Of a DNA stretch of 64,000 nt, positions 19,061 through 28,658 are shown one piece after another (the first letter of the stretch is position 1; each line of letters starts with the position of its first letter). The translations under genes and the position numbers were made by a program. Source of the DNA: Campylobacter concisus (GTDB lineage Bacteria > Campylobacterota > Campylobacteria > Campylobacterales > Campylobacteraceae); NCBI RefSeq assembly GCF_001298465.1, contig NZ_CP012541.1, positions 1,550,001 to 1,614,000 on the forward strand, written 5' to 3'. The notes beneath the pieces were generated by a model that ran no database searches, was not told the origin of the DNA, and saw nothing but the letters and a program-made list of their open reading frames with translations.

Positions 19061-19294
19061 TTATTTACCTAGTTTTTCTATATAATCTACAACGTCTTTG
19101 ATGCTTATTAATTTCTCTGCTTCGCTATCAGGAATTTCTACTTCAAATTTTTCTTCTAAAGCCATAACTAGCTCTACAACGTCAAGTGAATCTGCACCTA
19201 GGTCTTCGATAATTTTAGACTCTAGTTTCACTGCTTGTGGATCTACACTTAGTTGCTCTACAACTACGTCTCTTACGTCTTCAAATACTGCCAT
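19061..19294 (-). CDS. acpP: Acyl carrier protein
   Basis: 77-residue acidic helical bundle that carries growing acyl chains. The phosphopantetheine attachment site is Ser36 in [10 protein letters not shown]. The start has a strong AAGGAG site. A TATTATAAG stretch about 30 bases upstream could serve as its own promoter, separate from fabG. Downstream gene fabF begins 36 bases later. Confidence 0.98.
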   Translation of the reverse strand: MAVFEDVRDVVVEQLSVDPQAVKLESKIIEDLGADSLDVVELVMALEEKFEVEIPDSEAEKLISIKDVVDYIEKLGK

Positions 19295-19381
19295 TTAAGG
19301 TCTCCTTATAAAAAATGTCTGTTATCTTATAATATTTACGCTTTTATTTATTTTAAATTTCAAAACTTGTCTGAAATTTAC

Positions 19382-20125
19382 CTACATATAAAGTCCGCCA
19401 TTTATTTTAAGCGTCTCACCAGTTACGTAGCTCGCGTGATCACTTAGTAAAAATGCCACAGCCTCAGCCACCTCGCTAGCGCTGCCAAAGCGTTTAAGCG
19501 GGATATTATCGCTATAAGTTTTTTTCACCTCATCGCTTAGTCCATGCGTCATATCAGTCTCAATAAAACCAGGAGTTACGCTGTTAAAGCGTATATTTCT
19601 GCTTGCACCCTCTTTTGCAAAGCTCTTGCTCATGGCGATTAGTCCGCCCTTGCTGGCTGAATAATTCACCTGTCCAGCATTTCCCATCTCACCAACGATA
19701 GATGCGACGTTTACGACCGCTCCAAAGCGCTTTTTACTCATCACTTTTAAAGCCTCTCTACATCCTATGAAAGCTGAAGTTAAATTTGCATTTATCACAT
19801 CTGTAAATTCGCTAGTTTTCATGCGAAGCGCTAGTTTGTCATTTGTGATGCCAGCGTTATTTACAAGGTAGCTTAGCTCGCCGTCGCTATCAACTATCAA
19901 ATTTATACCTTTTATAAACTCATCTTCGTCTGTCGCGTCAAATTTTATCACTGCAGCCTTGCCGCCATTTTGCTCGATCTCAGCCTGCAAAGCGTCTGCT
20001 ATCTCAGGCTTTGAGCGGTAGTTTATCCACACTTTTAAGCCCATATTTGCAAGCGTTTTTGCAATCTGTGCACCGATACCTCTACTTGCACCTGTTATTA
20101 GCACGTTTTTTCCGCTAAATTTCAT
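19382..20125 (-). CDS. fabG: 3-oxoacyl-ACP reductase
   Basis: NADPH-dependent SDR enzyme that reduces 3-oxoacyl-ACP. 247 residues. Cofactor loop GASRGIGA (residues 12-19), NNAGI around 90, and catalytic Tyr-Lys in VNYSASKGG near 153-157 are present, with Ser in NVASIVGEMG. It is upstream of acpP with 87 bases between. The intergenic stretch holds an AT-rich 8-bp inverted repeat (19355-19379) without a T-run. Confidence 0.96.
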   Translation of the reverse strand: MKFSGKNVLITGASRGIGAQIAKTLANMGLKVWINYRSKPEIADALQAEIEQNGGKAAVIKFDATDEDEFIKGINLIVDSDGELSYLVNNAGITNDKLALRMKTSEFTDVINANLTSAFIGCREALKVMSKKRFGAVVNVASIVGEMGNAGQVNYSASKGGLIAMSKSFAKEGASRNIRFNSVTPGFIETDMTHGLSDEVKKTYSDNIPLKRFGSASEVAEAVAFLLSDHASYVTGETLKINGGLYM

Positions 20126-20182
20126 AAATTCTCCTTATTTTTTCTAATTTTTCAATGATTGTAGCTTATATAAGCTTAACGT

Positions 20183-20602
20183 CTAAATTTTGCCACCTTT
20201 TTCCCATTTTATCTTCTTGCCAAAACCAAGAACATTACTAGTAAATTTTAGTTTTTCAAGACTTACACACCAAATTTTTGGGTCCATTACTTTTGCATAA
20301 AAAAATCTTTTGAAATAAATTTCTTTTTCATTTTCTTTGGCCTCTCTCATCACTCCTTGAAACTGCACGCCCTCTATCTTGCCAACGATCTTTGTATCAA
20401 GAGCGACCGTACCAGCTACAAACTTTGAATTTTTTAAAAATTTGATATGTGAGCTATCATCAGAGCTAGCTAACAAAAGGCTAAAATTTAGCTCATCAAA
20501 GGCGTAAAATGCACTAAAAGCGTAAGGCTGCCCATCATCATCGATGGCGCAAACACTTGCAAGATGCATCTTTTTTAAAAATTTTACTATCCTCTCATCC
20601 AT
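20183..20602 (-). CDS. PNPOx-fold flavin-binding-like protein (YhbP-like)
   Basis: 139 residues with the split-barrel pattern of pyridoxamine-phosphate oxidase-like proteins: LASVCAIDDDGQPYAFSAFYAFD at the N-terminus (first two strands), SSHIKFLKNSKFVAGTV, and VQFQGVM. YhbP-like members are small and of unknown substrate. It abuts the membrane protein gene upstream with no gap. Assignment is to fold family only. Confidence 0.7.
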   Translation of the reverse strand: MDERIVKFLKKMHLASVCAIDDDGQPYAFSAFYAFDELNFSLLLASSDDSSHIKFLKNSKFVAGTVALDTKIVGKIEGVQFQGVMREAKENEKEIYFKRFFYAKVMDPKIWCVSLEKLKFTSNVLGFGKKIKWEKGGKI

Positions 20603-20971
20603 CTAAATTCCCCTAAAAATGTCAAGAATGGCTTGAAATTTAAAGATGACTACGGCGATTATCAGCACCCAAAGCGTAAAAATAATGAACTCTATTATAG
20701 TAAATTTATCTTTTGCAACTTTTTTAAAAACAAGCATCATTAAAAATGCTCCTAAAAAGCCACCAATTAGCGAAAAATAGTGGATCGCATTTACCTTTAC
20801 GAAGCTTGGCAAAAGCCCTTTAAAAAATAGTGAAAACATTAAAATTGAGAGTAAATTTGCAAGTATCAAGTAGTAGCCAACGACTGGTAAAACTGGGCAA
20901 ATTCTAGCAAAAACGAAGCTTAAAACAGTGATAAGCATCAGCAAAAAGATCCTAGTCCCAAAACAACACAT
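20603..20971 (-). CDS. DUF1294-like small membrane protein
   Basis: 122 residues from ATG 20971 (MCCFGTRIF), chosen for the AAGGACG ribosome site six bases upstream. The frame stays open to 21043, but that start would leave only 12 bases to the divergent gene at 21056. Four hydrophobic helices are visible; the third contains FSLIGGFLGAFLMMLVFKK, which resembles the DUF1294 core. Function unknown. Confidence 0.65.
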   Translation of the reverse strand: MCCFGTRIFLLMLITVLSFVFARICPVLPVVGYYLILANLLSILMFSLFFKGLLPSFVKVNAIHYFSLIGGFLGAFLMMLVFKKVAKDKFTIIEFIIFTLWVLIIAVVIFKFQAILDIFRGI

Positions 20972-21055
20972 CGCCCGTCCTTTTTTGACGCATTTTACAA
21001 AATTTTGCTTTATGAAATTAAAAATTTGCCGATTTAGCCTCAAAAGGATTTAAAA

Positions 21056-21577
21056 ATGCAAACAAATTTTTACTCTCAAGGAAGCTACAACAACATGAGC
21101 TTTTCGATGAAAACTAGCTCAGGCGATGAGATAAGCTTTTCGATGTATGATAACAAAAGTTTGGAGTTTTCCAGCCAGAAAAATGGCACTTCAAGCCAAA
21201 GAAGTCTAACTCTAACTCACGAATACGGCTATGAGTTTTCATATAAAGGAAACGGCATAGACGAGCAGGATATGAAAGAGATCGAAGAGGCGATGAAGCA
21301 AATTCGACCACAAGTTGACGAATTTATGAAAAACGTCAAAGAGGGCGACAAAATCGCTGGTAGCAGCCAAAGCATAAGTGATCTTTCAAACAAGATCAAG
21401 CAGATACTGCCTGACGCAAAAGATCCAAATCACAAAAATTTCATAAATGACAATATGCTAAAGATGTTTGACGAGCTTCTAGCTAAAAATGATGCAAACA
21501 AAAATCTACTAAGCGCTACAAAAAGGCTATTTGATACCTTGCTTGATGAGAGCAATAAGCTATCTTACTACGCATAA
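21056..21577 (+). CDS. Conserved hypothetical protein, soluble
   Basis: 173 residues, no signal peptide or membrane helix. The N-terminal third is beta-rich and Ser/Thr-rich (FSMKTSSGDEISFSMYDN, with a repeated SFSM phrase). The C-terminal two thirds are charged helices, with a possible coiled coil around residues 72-105. I do not recognise a family with certainty, though similar proteins occur in Campylobacter. It has an AAAAGGA ribosome site and a bidirectional terminator at its end. Confidence 0.7.
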   Translation: MQTNFYSQGSYNNMSFSMKTSSGDEISFSMYDNKSLEFSSQKNGTSSQRSLTLTHEYGYEFSYKGNGIDEQDMKEIEEAMKQIRPQVDEFMKNVKEGDKIAGSSQSISDLSNKIKQILPDAKDPNHKNFINDNMLKMFDELLAKNDANKNLLSATKRLFDTLLDESNKLSYYA

Positions 21578-21603
21578 ATTTAGGGCCGTCTGGCTCTAAA
21601 TTT
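21576..21603. terminator. Bidirectional terminator between convergent genes
   Basis: Stem AAATTTAGGGCC / GGCTCTAAATTT (12 positions, one G-T wobble), loop of four, and TT after the 3' arm on the plus strand, A-rich sequence on the other side. It overlaps the ends of the genes at 21577 and 21596. Confidence 0.7.
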
Positions 21604-22336
21604 TTATGAGTGCCTCTCTTTGATAAAAGAGGTGCGACAAGACTATCACAAAATAAAGCTGAAAAAATAACCCAACAAGTGGCACAAGCGAGATGAGATA
21701 AAACAAAAGTGTAAAAACTATAAATTTAACCCCACCACCTTCAAGCAGTGCTAACTCAAATTTATCACTATCAAGCGTGTTTGAGCCAATGTCTATCAGT
21801 AAAAGTTTATAGTAAATGTAAAAAAACGGTACGTTTATGATAAATAAATTTAAGACTGGTACAAACAAAAGTGGCAGACAAATGAGTAAGATCCCAAGAA
21901 ATTTCATGATCTCAACCATCGTCACTTTTAGCACTCTAGCCGTGCTAGCCTCGCTTTTAAGCACGTAGTTGTAGTGCCTTTTGTTTATCTCTTTGGCCAC
22001 AACTGGAGTTAAAAAACCAGCTACGATTAGGGCGATTATTATGCTAATAATTATCGTTAAAAAGGTGCTTAAAACGTAAAAAAGTATGCTAACTATCCAT
22101 TTTGTGGCACTAAAGCTTAAAATTTTAATAGCTATAAAAGAGAGCGTCGGGTTTGGCTCTAAAAAGGCAAAATTTTCGTTTTTAGCACTATCACTTAAAA
22201 GATCAAATATCTCACCGCCACCCCAGATCGTAAGCCACGCAAGACTAAAAATGCTAAGGCAAAGTGGCAAGATGGATAGCGCTATAAATTTGGCTGTAAA
22301 AAAATCTTTAAAGCCAAGGCGAAGAAGGTTTATCAT
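21596..22336 (-). CDS. EI24/CysZ-like membrane protein
   Basis: 246 residues with about five to six hydrophobic helices. N-terminal LRLGFKDFFTAKFIALSILP and the C-terminal WP-less but similar block LLALFVPVLNLF-type region (LLFVPVLNLFIINVPFFYIY) follow the EI24 domain pattern. CysZ members transport sulfate; Campylobacter relatives have no assigned substrate. It overlaps the dUTPase gene by four bases. Confidence 0.75.
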   Translation of the reverse strand: MINLLRLGFKDFFTAKFIALSILPLCLSIFSLAWLTIWGGGEIFDLLSDSAKNENFAFLEPNPTLSFIAIKILSFSATKWIVSILFYVLSTFLTIIISIIIALIVAGFLTPVVAKEINKRHYNYVLKSEASTARVLKVTMVEIMKFLGILLICLPLLFVPVLNLFIINVPFFYIYYKLLLIDIGSNTLDSDKFELALLEGGGVKFIVFTLLFYLISLVPLVGLFFQLYFVIVLSHLFYQREALIKI

Positions 22337-23028
22337 TTCACCTTTTTATATTCATGCTCAAGTGCTACGTAAATTTCATCGATCTTGCTAACGCCATTTG
22401 ACAAAATTTCACTCATCACTTCATTGTCTTCACGTCCGTTCCAGTTTTTCTTGTAGCTTCCCTCTTTATAGCCGTTGTCTTGGCGGAAGCGATTTAGCAC
22501 GTTTTTGGCGATGTAGCACTCATAAAGCGAGTATAAATTTACGCCACATTTTAAAGACATAGAGAAGTAAATTTTTAAAATATCAAATATATCGTAGTCA
22601 AACCCACTACACTCATGTATAAGCATCTCGACATCATTCATTATCTCATAAATGCTCTCGTCTTCGATCCTTAAGGGCTCTTTGCAAAACTCACTAAAAC
22701 CACTTGATTGGCAAATATCATCAGCTAAAGTTTCTATATCTCCAAGCTTTTTTGATTTATAAATTTGCAAAGCCAGACTCATTATAAAGTGCCAGATATC
22801 AACAACTTCTATGCGTAAATTTTGCTCATCAGTCTTAGCATCGATGCTCTTCCAGTGTTTCCATGCAAAGCTATCGATTAGCTCAGCGCACTCCATATAT
22901 ATGCAGCGCCTCCAGCTGATTAATTTATTTTTATTAGTATAACCATTTTCCCAGCCAAGCCCATTCGTCTCATCATTTAGGCTTTGCTGCATCTTTAACA
23001 TCTCTAAAATAATCGTTCTTTCATTCAT
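22333..23028 (-). CDS. dut: Dimeric dUTPase (all-alpha, MazG-like fold)
   Basis: Hydrolyses dUTP to dUMP and keeps uracil out of DNA. The 231-residue protein has the metal-binding ExxE and ExxD pairs of dimeric dUTPases: E46-C-A-E49 and E74-V-V-D77. A third motif region KNVLNRFRQDNGYKEGSY is near residue 170-187. This class replaces the trimeric beta enzyme in Campylobacter. Note that a uracil-DNA-glycosylase-family gene is at the right edge of the window. Confidence 0.92.
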   Translation of the reverse strand: MNERTIILEMLKMQQSLNDETNGLGWENGYTNKNKLISWRRCIYMECAELIDSFAWKHWKSIDAKTDEQNLRIEVVDIWHFIMSLALQIYKSKKLGDIETLADDICQSSGFSEFCKEPLRIEDESIYEIMNDVEMLIHECSGFDYDIFDILKIYFSMSLKCGVNLYSLYECYIAKNVLNRFRQDNGYKEGSYKKNWNGREDNEVMSEILSNGVSKIDEIYVALEHEYKKVK

Positions 23029-23157
23029 TTTAGGCCTTTTAAAATTTTAAAGGATTATAACAAAAAATTATTAAATGCCACGAGGTAAGCTTGACTTAAA
23101 TCATTTTATGTATAAAATTTAGGAGCTAAAATAGGCAAAAATTTCAAAGGAGAAAAA

Positions 23158-23346
23158 ATGAGAGAAAAAGATCTAGTGGTTTGCAATGTTTGCGGACTAA
23201 AAAGCAGTGATGATACAAATGCAGTTTTTATCCACGCTCATAAAAATGGTGAAGAAGTTGATATCTGCACCAGTTGTGTTCCAAGCGTGATCCATGGCTC
23301 AGGTATGGTCGTAAAATCAAACGAAGAGATAAAGGCTGAAATTTAA
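23158..23346 (+). CDS. Small double-CxxC (zinc-ribbon-like) protein
   Basis: 62 residues with CNVCG at 9-13 and CTSC at 37-40, which can hold one zinc ion. AAAGGAG precedes the ATG. The stop overlaps the end of the convergent GGDEF/EAL gene by four bases. The family is unknown to me; size and Cys pairs suggest a zinc-ribbon protein. Confidence 0.7.
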   Translation: MREKDLVVCNVCGLKSSDDTNAVFIHAHKNGEEVDICTSCVPSVIHGSGMVVKSNEEIKAEI

Positions 23347-25658
23347 ACTTTAGCTATCATTTGAGGATCTTGTCTTACAAGGTCTTCAAATTCTTCTGCA
23401 CTCATAGGACGAGATAAGAAAAGTCCTTGAACTTCGTTACAATCAAGCTCTTTTAAGGAATGAATATCTTCTTCTTTTTCTACGCCTTTTGCGCCAACTC
23501 TTATCTTCATTGCCTTTGCTAAATCAATAATTGCAGATACGATTTGTGCATCTATTTTGCTATTTGATGCTTGAGCAACAAATTCACTTGCTATTTTTAT
23601 ACGCTTAACACCGTATTTTCTAATATAAATAAATGAAGTATATCCAGAGCCAAAATTATCTATGCAAACATCTATATTATTTTCTTTAAGAATAGAAAAA
23701 ATTTTATCAAGCGTTTTAGTATTGTTTGTCCATATTTCTTCGCCAAATTCTATTTCAAAAAGCTCTGGATTTATATGATGCGAGCGTAAGCTAGAAATAA
23801 AATCTAAAACAAATTTTTCTGATTTACTTTGAATCTGTGCAACATTTATACTTATTTTTGGTATCAAGAGTTTTTCTTTTTGCAATCTATCTACATACTC
23901 TATGGTCTTTGAAACTAAAAGCGAGCAAATATCGTTTAAGATATCACTATTTACATTGACCTCTTTCATAAATTTACTTGCTTCCATCAAGCCAAATTTT
24001 TCTGATTTCCAATATAAAAAAACCTCTGCGTAGATCATTTTTTCAATTTTTAGATCAAATATTGGTTGAAAATATACATGAAGGTCTTCTTGCAAATTAG
24101 CTTTTTTAAGCGCGATCTCGATACTTGAGCTTAGGTGCATTTCATTGCTAATTTTATCGCTATAAACCATAGGATTTAAAGCTGGATTTTTCTTGGCGTA
24201 ATACATTGCCATATCTGCATTTTTTATAATATTTCTTGGATTTGCCGTGCTATTTTTTGTTGCTACATCTATGCCTATTATGCACTTAAGCCCAAAGTGA
24301 TATCTATCTATTTGAATTGGCTTTTCAATAGCATCTTTTAAGGCAATACCAAGATTTAAGCGTTTTGTATGACTATTTATCTCCATTTTTGCTAATACAA
24401 TAAATTCGTCCGCACTAATCCTTGCTATGGCTTCTTGCCTATTGCAAACTTCAAGTATCCTCTTTGCAACTAGTTTTAAAATTCTATCGCCTATTTCATG
24501 CCCATAAGATGTATTTATGCTTTTAAAACAGCTTAAATTTATATAATAAACTGCGATTTCCTCATCTTCAGAGATGCTTTTGCACATTCTTTCAAGCTCA
24601 TTTACTATAAAATTTCTATTGCCAAGGTCTGTTAGATAGTCTTTCTCGGACATATCTTGAAGTCTTAAATTTGCGAGCATAAGTTCATTGGTTCGCTCAT
24701 GCATCGACTTTTCCATCTCTCTATGAAGATTTCTCTCATAATCTAATATTTTTCTGCTTGCAATAGAGCTTTTAACATAGTAATTAACAATAGCATTTAC
24801 AACCAAGATAAATAGTGAGATAAGTGCGCTAAAAGATGTTAGATCTTCTTGTAATAGCAAAGGTAAAACTATTATTATTGGTAGCCATTTTGATCCTATT
24901 GAGATATCTTTATCGGTATTTGTAACATATTCGTTTTTAGCTTTTAAATGAAAAGCTCCTATCATTAAAAAGAAGAAAGGAACGATATATAAAAAATCTA
25001 TTTTATGGCCAAAATTTACATTTGAGACCTGACTATAGAAAATAAATAAATTTAGCATCGTAAATAAAATGCTAGCTGATATAAGGTAAAAGCCGCTAAT
25101 TTTTATATGAAGCAAACTGCTTGTAAAAATCTCACTTAAAGTAATAAAAAGTATAAGAAAATTTATGGCTACAATAGAGAGAAAAACGATATTTGATCTA
25201 TTATTTATCATCGATAAGATATCTACTTCATCAAAAATACCATATATTAAAATTACTATTAAAAAAAAGACACTTATGCTATCCATAATAATGGCTAGTT
25301 TTTCTTGGCTGGCTGCAAATTTTGAATACAAAAATATACTAACGCCAGCTAAAATAGATATCATCGGCAACATAAAAAACACATCAAGATACGCATAAGA
25401 ACTATAAGCCCGCAATAGTATATCTTGATTTAACACCATTAATGCATCGCAAATAGACCATAAAAAAACACCAAAACATATTGCAAGCCAATGCGTTATT
25501 TTGGTTTTTACTTTATCCATTGAAGTATAAATACCAAAAGTTATCATAAAGAAACCAAGCAAAATAGATATTTTTCCAATTAGATTATAGTCTAGTAAAG
25601 ATGCTAATAGTGCAAATACGAATAGCGCTACAACTGCAACTAAGATCCATTTTCGCAT
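23343..25658 (-). CDS. Membrane GGDEF-EAL protein, probably degenerate
   Basis: 771 residues: about nine hydrophobic helices (1-300), a GGDEF domain (about 330-490) and an EAL domain (about 505-765). Catalytic motifs have changed: the GGDEF site reads ISADEF and the EAL site reads YAEVFLYW instead of EAL; the second Asp motif reads DNFGSGY rather than DDFG. It therefore may bind c-di-GMP or partners rather than make or break it. No clear ribosome site precedes ATG 25658. Family members sense unknown signals through the membrane part. Confidence 0.85.
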   Translation of the reverse strand: MRKWILVAVVALFVFALLASLLDYNLIGKISILLGFFMITFGIYTSMDKVKTKITHWLAICFGVFLWSICDALMVLNQDILLRAYSSYAYLDVFFMLPMISILAGVSIFLYSKFAASQEKLAIIMDSISVFFLIVILIYGIFDEVDILSMINNRSNIVFLSIVAINFLILFITLSEIFTSSLLHIKISGFYLISASILFTMLNLFIFYSQVSNVNFGHKIDFLYIVPFFFLMIGAFHLKAKNEYVTNTDKDISIGSKWLPIIIVLPLLLQEDLTSFSALISLFILVVNAIVNYYVKSSIASRKILDYERNLHREMEKSMHERTNELMLANLRLQDMSEKDYLTDLGNRNFIVNELERMCKSISEDEEIAVYYINLSCFKSINTSYGHEIGDRILKLVAKRILEVCNRQEAIARISADEFIVLAKMEINSHTKRLNLGIALKDAIEKPIQIDRYHFGLKCIIGIDVATKNSTANPRNIIKNADMAMYYAKKNPALNPMVYSDKISNEMHLSSSIEIALKKANLQEDLHVYFQPIFDLKIEKMIYAEVFLYWKSEKFGLMEASKFMKEVNVNSDILNDICSLLVSKTIEYVDRLQKEKLLIPKISINVAQIQSKSEKFVLDFISSLRSHHINPELFEIEFGEEIWTNNTKTLDKIFSILKENNIDVCIDNFGSGYTSFIYIRKYGVKRIKIASEFVAQASNSKIDAQIVSAIIDLAKAMKIRVGAKGVEKEEDIHSLKELDCNEVQGLFLSRPMSAEEFEDLVRQDPQMIAKV

Positions 25659-25748
25659 GCCAGTTATAGATGATTTTGATATTAAAAAAATAGTGTCCCT
25701 CTCCTAAGAAATAGTCCAAATTATACAAAAATTGACTTTGCTTTTGGT

Positions 25749-25754
25749 TATAAT
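25749..25754 (+). promoter_or_regulatory. Predicted -10 box for the 25790 gene
   Basis: TATAAT in GGTTATAATTTCCC, 35 bases before the ATG, preceded by T-rich sequence. A TTGACT further up is only 11 bases away, too close for a -35. Confidence 0.5.
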
Positions 25755-25789
25755 TTCCCAAAAAATTTTAAAATTCACAAAGGTATCTT

Positions 25790-26329
25790 ATGAAGTGCAA
25801 TATCGTCATAAATGGACAAAATTTAATAGATTATAAATCTTTTAACTTATTTCTATCAAAAGCAGCAAGGAAACAATATTTTATAAATACCTTTATGGTA
25901 TTTACAGAGGCTCTCATAGCTGGTTTTGTTGCTGATATGTTATTAAAAAGTAAAATTTTTACTATTATCGGAGCTGTTTTTGCTATATTTTGGATCGTTT
26001 TTTATCCAATCTTTTTGAAAAAAAGTCGTATCGCTGCATTAAAAAGAATTGAAATTTCAGATGTTCAAAAGCAAATGAATTTTGAAGTAAATGAGAAATT
26101 TCTGGCTTATTATGAAAGCGAACCCAAAGAAAATGAAAAATTTGACCTAAATGAAGTTAGTGAAATTTATGAACTCAAAAATATCTTTATCATTTTTTTA
26201 GAAGAAAAGATTCATCTAATAATCCCAAAAGATGAAGCTAGCTCAAAAATGATAAATGAGCTGGCTAAACTTTGCCATAAAGATATTTTGAAATTTGAAA
26301 ATTTTAGTGCAAAGAGTATGCTTAAATAG
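25790..26329 (+). CDS. YcxB-like two-helix membrane protein
   Basis: 179 residues with two hydrophobic helices (about 33-52 and 57-75) and a C-terminal soluble domain (about 100-165) with the YcxB-like strand pattern (EVSEIYELKNIFIIFLEEKIHLIIPK). Function unknown. It lies between two minus-strand GGDEF/EAL genes and its stop overlaps the end of the second by eight bases. AAAGG ribosome site. Confidence 0.7.
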   Translation: MKCNIVINGQNLIDYKSFNLFLSKAARKQYFINTFMVFTEALIAGFVADMLLKSKIFTIIGAVFAIFWIVFYPIFLKKSRIAALKRIEISDVQKQMNFEVNEKFLAYYESEPKENEKFDLNEVSEIYELKNIFIIFLEEKIHLIIPKDEASSKMINELAKLCHKDILKFENFSAKSMLK

Positions 26330-28649
26330 CGCTTATTATAAGCTTTTCAAAATCCTCTGCACTCATTGGCTTGCCCCAAAGATACCCTTGCACCTCATCG
26401 CATCCAAGCTCTCTTAAAATTTCAAGCTGGGTTTCATCTTCGACGCCTTCAGCAATAGTCTTTAGCTCCACATTTTTAGCCAAAGCTATAACGCTTTTTA
26501 CCACGTCTTTATCTATATCATTTTTAGCAATATTATCTATCAGCTCTTTAGCGATCTTTAGGCGACTCATAGGATATTTTTTGATGTAGTTCATTGATGA
26601 AAAACCGGCACCAAAATCATCTATGGATATGCAAATTCCTCTATTTGAAAGCTCAGATAACGCACTTTGCATCATCTCTTCGGCATTAACGAGGCTAGCC
26701 TCAGTGATCTCAACATCTACACAAGATGGATCGATGCCGTATCTATCTATATAGCTTAAAAATTTAGATGCAAAATTTATATTATCAATCTGTTTTGGTG
26801 AGATATTTATGCCTATTTTTAGGTTTGTATTATATTTCTCATTCCAAAAGGCCATTTGTTTTATAGCATTTTTTGCCACCCATTTTCCTATCGCATTGAT
26901 AATCGAGCTTTGTTCGGCTATTGGGATAAATTTTGATTGATCTACCGGACCTTTTATAGGAGAGTTCCACCTAACAAGAGCCTCTGCTCCTACTATTTTT
27001 TTACCTTCTATTAGATACTGGGGCTGAAATTTTAGCTCAAATTCTTCATCAAAGCTTATGCTATTTAGCAATATTTCTATATAGTTTCTATCCTGAATCA
27101 TGCTTTTTATATCACTATAAAAAACATACTTTTCAGATGCATCTTTCTTTGCTGCTTCTAGTGCTGCTTCTGATTGCATGATAAAATCATCAGCCAAAAT
27201 TTCACTAGTTTGTGTCGAGCTAATCCCTATTTTCGCATCAAGTACAATTTTATAATCATCTATAACGATTGGCTCTGAAATAGCTTTTAGTAGATAGTGC
27301 AAAAATTCCCTGTAATGTACATTTTCGTTTTGCTTAAGAACAACGATGAAGTCATCTCCGCCAGATCTTGCAAATAAGGAATCGTTTGGTGGCAATATTG
27401 ACTCAATGTTTAAAGCAAACTTTGCTATTACATCATCGCCGATATAGTGCCCGTACGAGTCATTTATCGCTTTAAAATGGTTTATGTCAATACTATAAAT
27501 ATCTATCTTTTCGCCAAGCGCCTTTGACTTTATCATTTCTTCAAGCCTTGCGATAAAATACTGGCGATTTAGAGCATTCGTTAGATAATCATATTTACTG
27601 ATCCTTTGTAGGTGCCTATTTGTCTCTTCAAGCTCTTTTACTTTACTTTCTATCTGATTATTTAACACTTTTTTGATATGTATTTCACGTTTAATTAAAA
27701 TATCCATCTTTCTAACATTAGAAAATGTATAAGATAATGCCCCGTACGCGAGCAAAGTAACTAAAATAGAAAATAACCATGTCAAATTTATCTTCCAAGA
27801 GTACAAGATCATGATCGTTAAAAGTACGGCAAAAACAAATAGCTTTTGTATTAAAATTTTATCAAAATCATTTCTAAGTGCCCTAAATTTTAGATTTGCC
27901 TCGCCCTCTCTTAAATGAAGTGTGGCAACAAATAACATAAAAAATGCACTCTTAAATACAATGTCATATCCAAAAAAGGATATTTCATCTATCCAAAAAT
28001 CCATTGTAGTGGTAAAAATATCATAAACACTTATTACAATAAGCGCTATCAAGCATAAAAGTATAGATAGTCTTCTTTTTGAAAATTTAAGTGAAAAAAA
28101 CGCAACAAATGAGGTACAAAACATAAATAAATCTATGGCAATGTAACTTAGATTAAAAAAATCTTTTTGGCTTAAAACTTGAGTTAAGCTTCTATCAAAA
28201 ATCATAAACCACATAAAGCTAAAATATATTGCAGAAATAGAGACCGAGTCCACAAATACTTGCATTAAAAATAAATTTTTCAAATTTTTAATCAAAATAT
28301 AAAAAGCAGAAAATGCAAACATAAAATATGAGACTACGTATGAGATTTGTATAAAATTGACTTTAGAAAGAAATCGTTTAAGAAAATCAACCTTATCATA
28401 TAGCATCCACATAGTGTCTGATACTACCCAGCAAGTAAGACCTAGTAATATATATATCCAATATGTTTTTAAATTTCTTGTCTCTTTTAGCTTTAAAAAT
28501 ATAAATAATGTGATCATAAAATCAAATAGAGCAGTAATTATGTCTTCATAAAAACCACTAGCAATAAAATAACTAACAACATACACACAAAAAAGTACCG
28601 ATATAAATAAAAAAGATGTTTGATTTTCGTTACTTATTTTACTTATCAT
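26322..28649 (-). CDS. Membrane GGDEF-EAL protein with intact motifs
   Basis: 775 residues with the same plan as the 23343 protein: multi-helix membrane region (1-320), GGDEF (about 345-510) and EAL (about 520-770). Here the GGDEF site is SGGDDF and the EAL site is AEALVRW, with DDFGAGFSS and VEITEASL present, so phosphodiesterase activity and possibly cyclase activity are plausible. GGDDF is a tolerated variant of GGDEF. GGA precedes the ATG. It begins 10 bases from the ciaB end, on the same strand. Confidence 0.88.
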   Translation of the reverse strand: MISKISNENQTSFLFISVLFCVYVVSYFIASGFYEDIITALFDFMITLFIFLKLKETRNLKTYWIYILLGLTCWVVSDTMWMLYDKVDFLKRFLSKVNFIQISYVVSYFMFAFSAFYILIKNLKNLFLMQVFVDSVSISAIYFSFMWFMIFDRSLTQVLSQKDFFNLSYIAIDLFMFCTSFVAFFSLKFSKRRLSILLCLIALIVISVYDIFTTTMDFWIDEISFFGYDIVFKSAFFMLFVATLHLREGEANLKFRALRNDFDKILIQKLFVFAVLLTIMILYSWKINLTWLFSILVTLLAYGALSYTFSNVRKMDILIKREIHIKKVLNNQIESKVKELEETNRHLQRISKYDYLTNALNRQYFIARLEEMIKSKALGEKIDIYSIDINHFKAINDSYGHYIGDDVIAKFALNIESILPPNDSLFARSGGDDFIVVLKQNENVHYREFLHYLLKAISEPIVIDDYKIVLDAKIGISSTQTSEILADDFIMQSEAALEAAKKDASEKYVFYSDIKSMIQDRNYIEILLNSISFDEEFELKFQPQYLIEGKKIVGAEALVRWNSPIKGPVDQSKFIPIAEQSSIINAIGKWVAKNAIKQMAFWNEKYNTNLKIGINISPKQIDNINFASKFLSYIDRYGIDPSCVDVEITEASLVNAEEMMQSALSELSNRGICISIDDFGAGFSSMNYIKKYPMSRLKIAKELIDNIAKNDIDKDVVKSVIALAKNVELKTIAEGVEDETQLEILRELGCDEVQGYLWGKPMSAEDFEKLIISAI

Positions 28650-28658
28650 GTTCCGTCT

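Noticed and set aside
20603..21043. Long start for the DUF1294-like gene
   Set aside because: It would leave 12 bases to the divergent gene and lacks a better ribosome site than ATG 20971.
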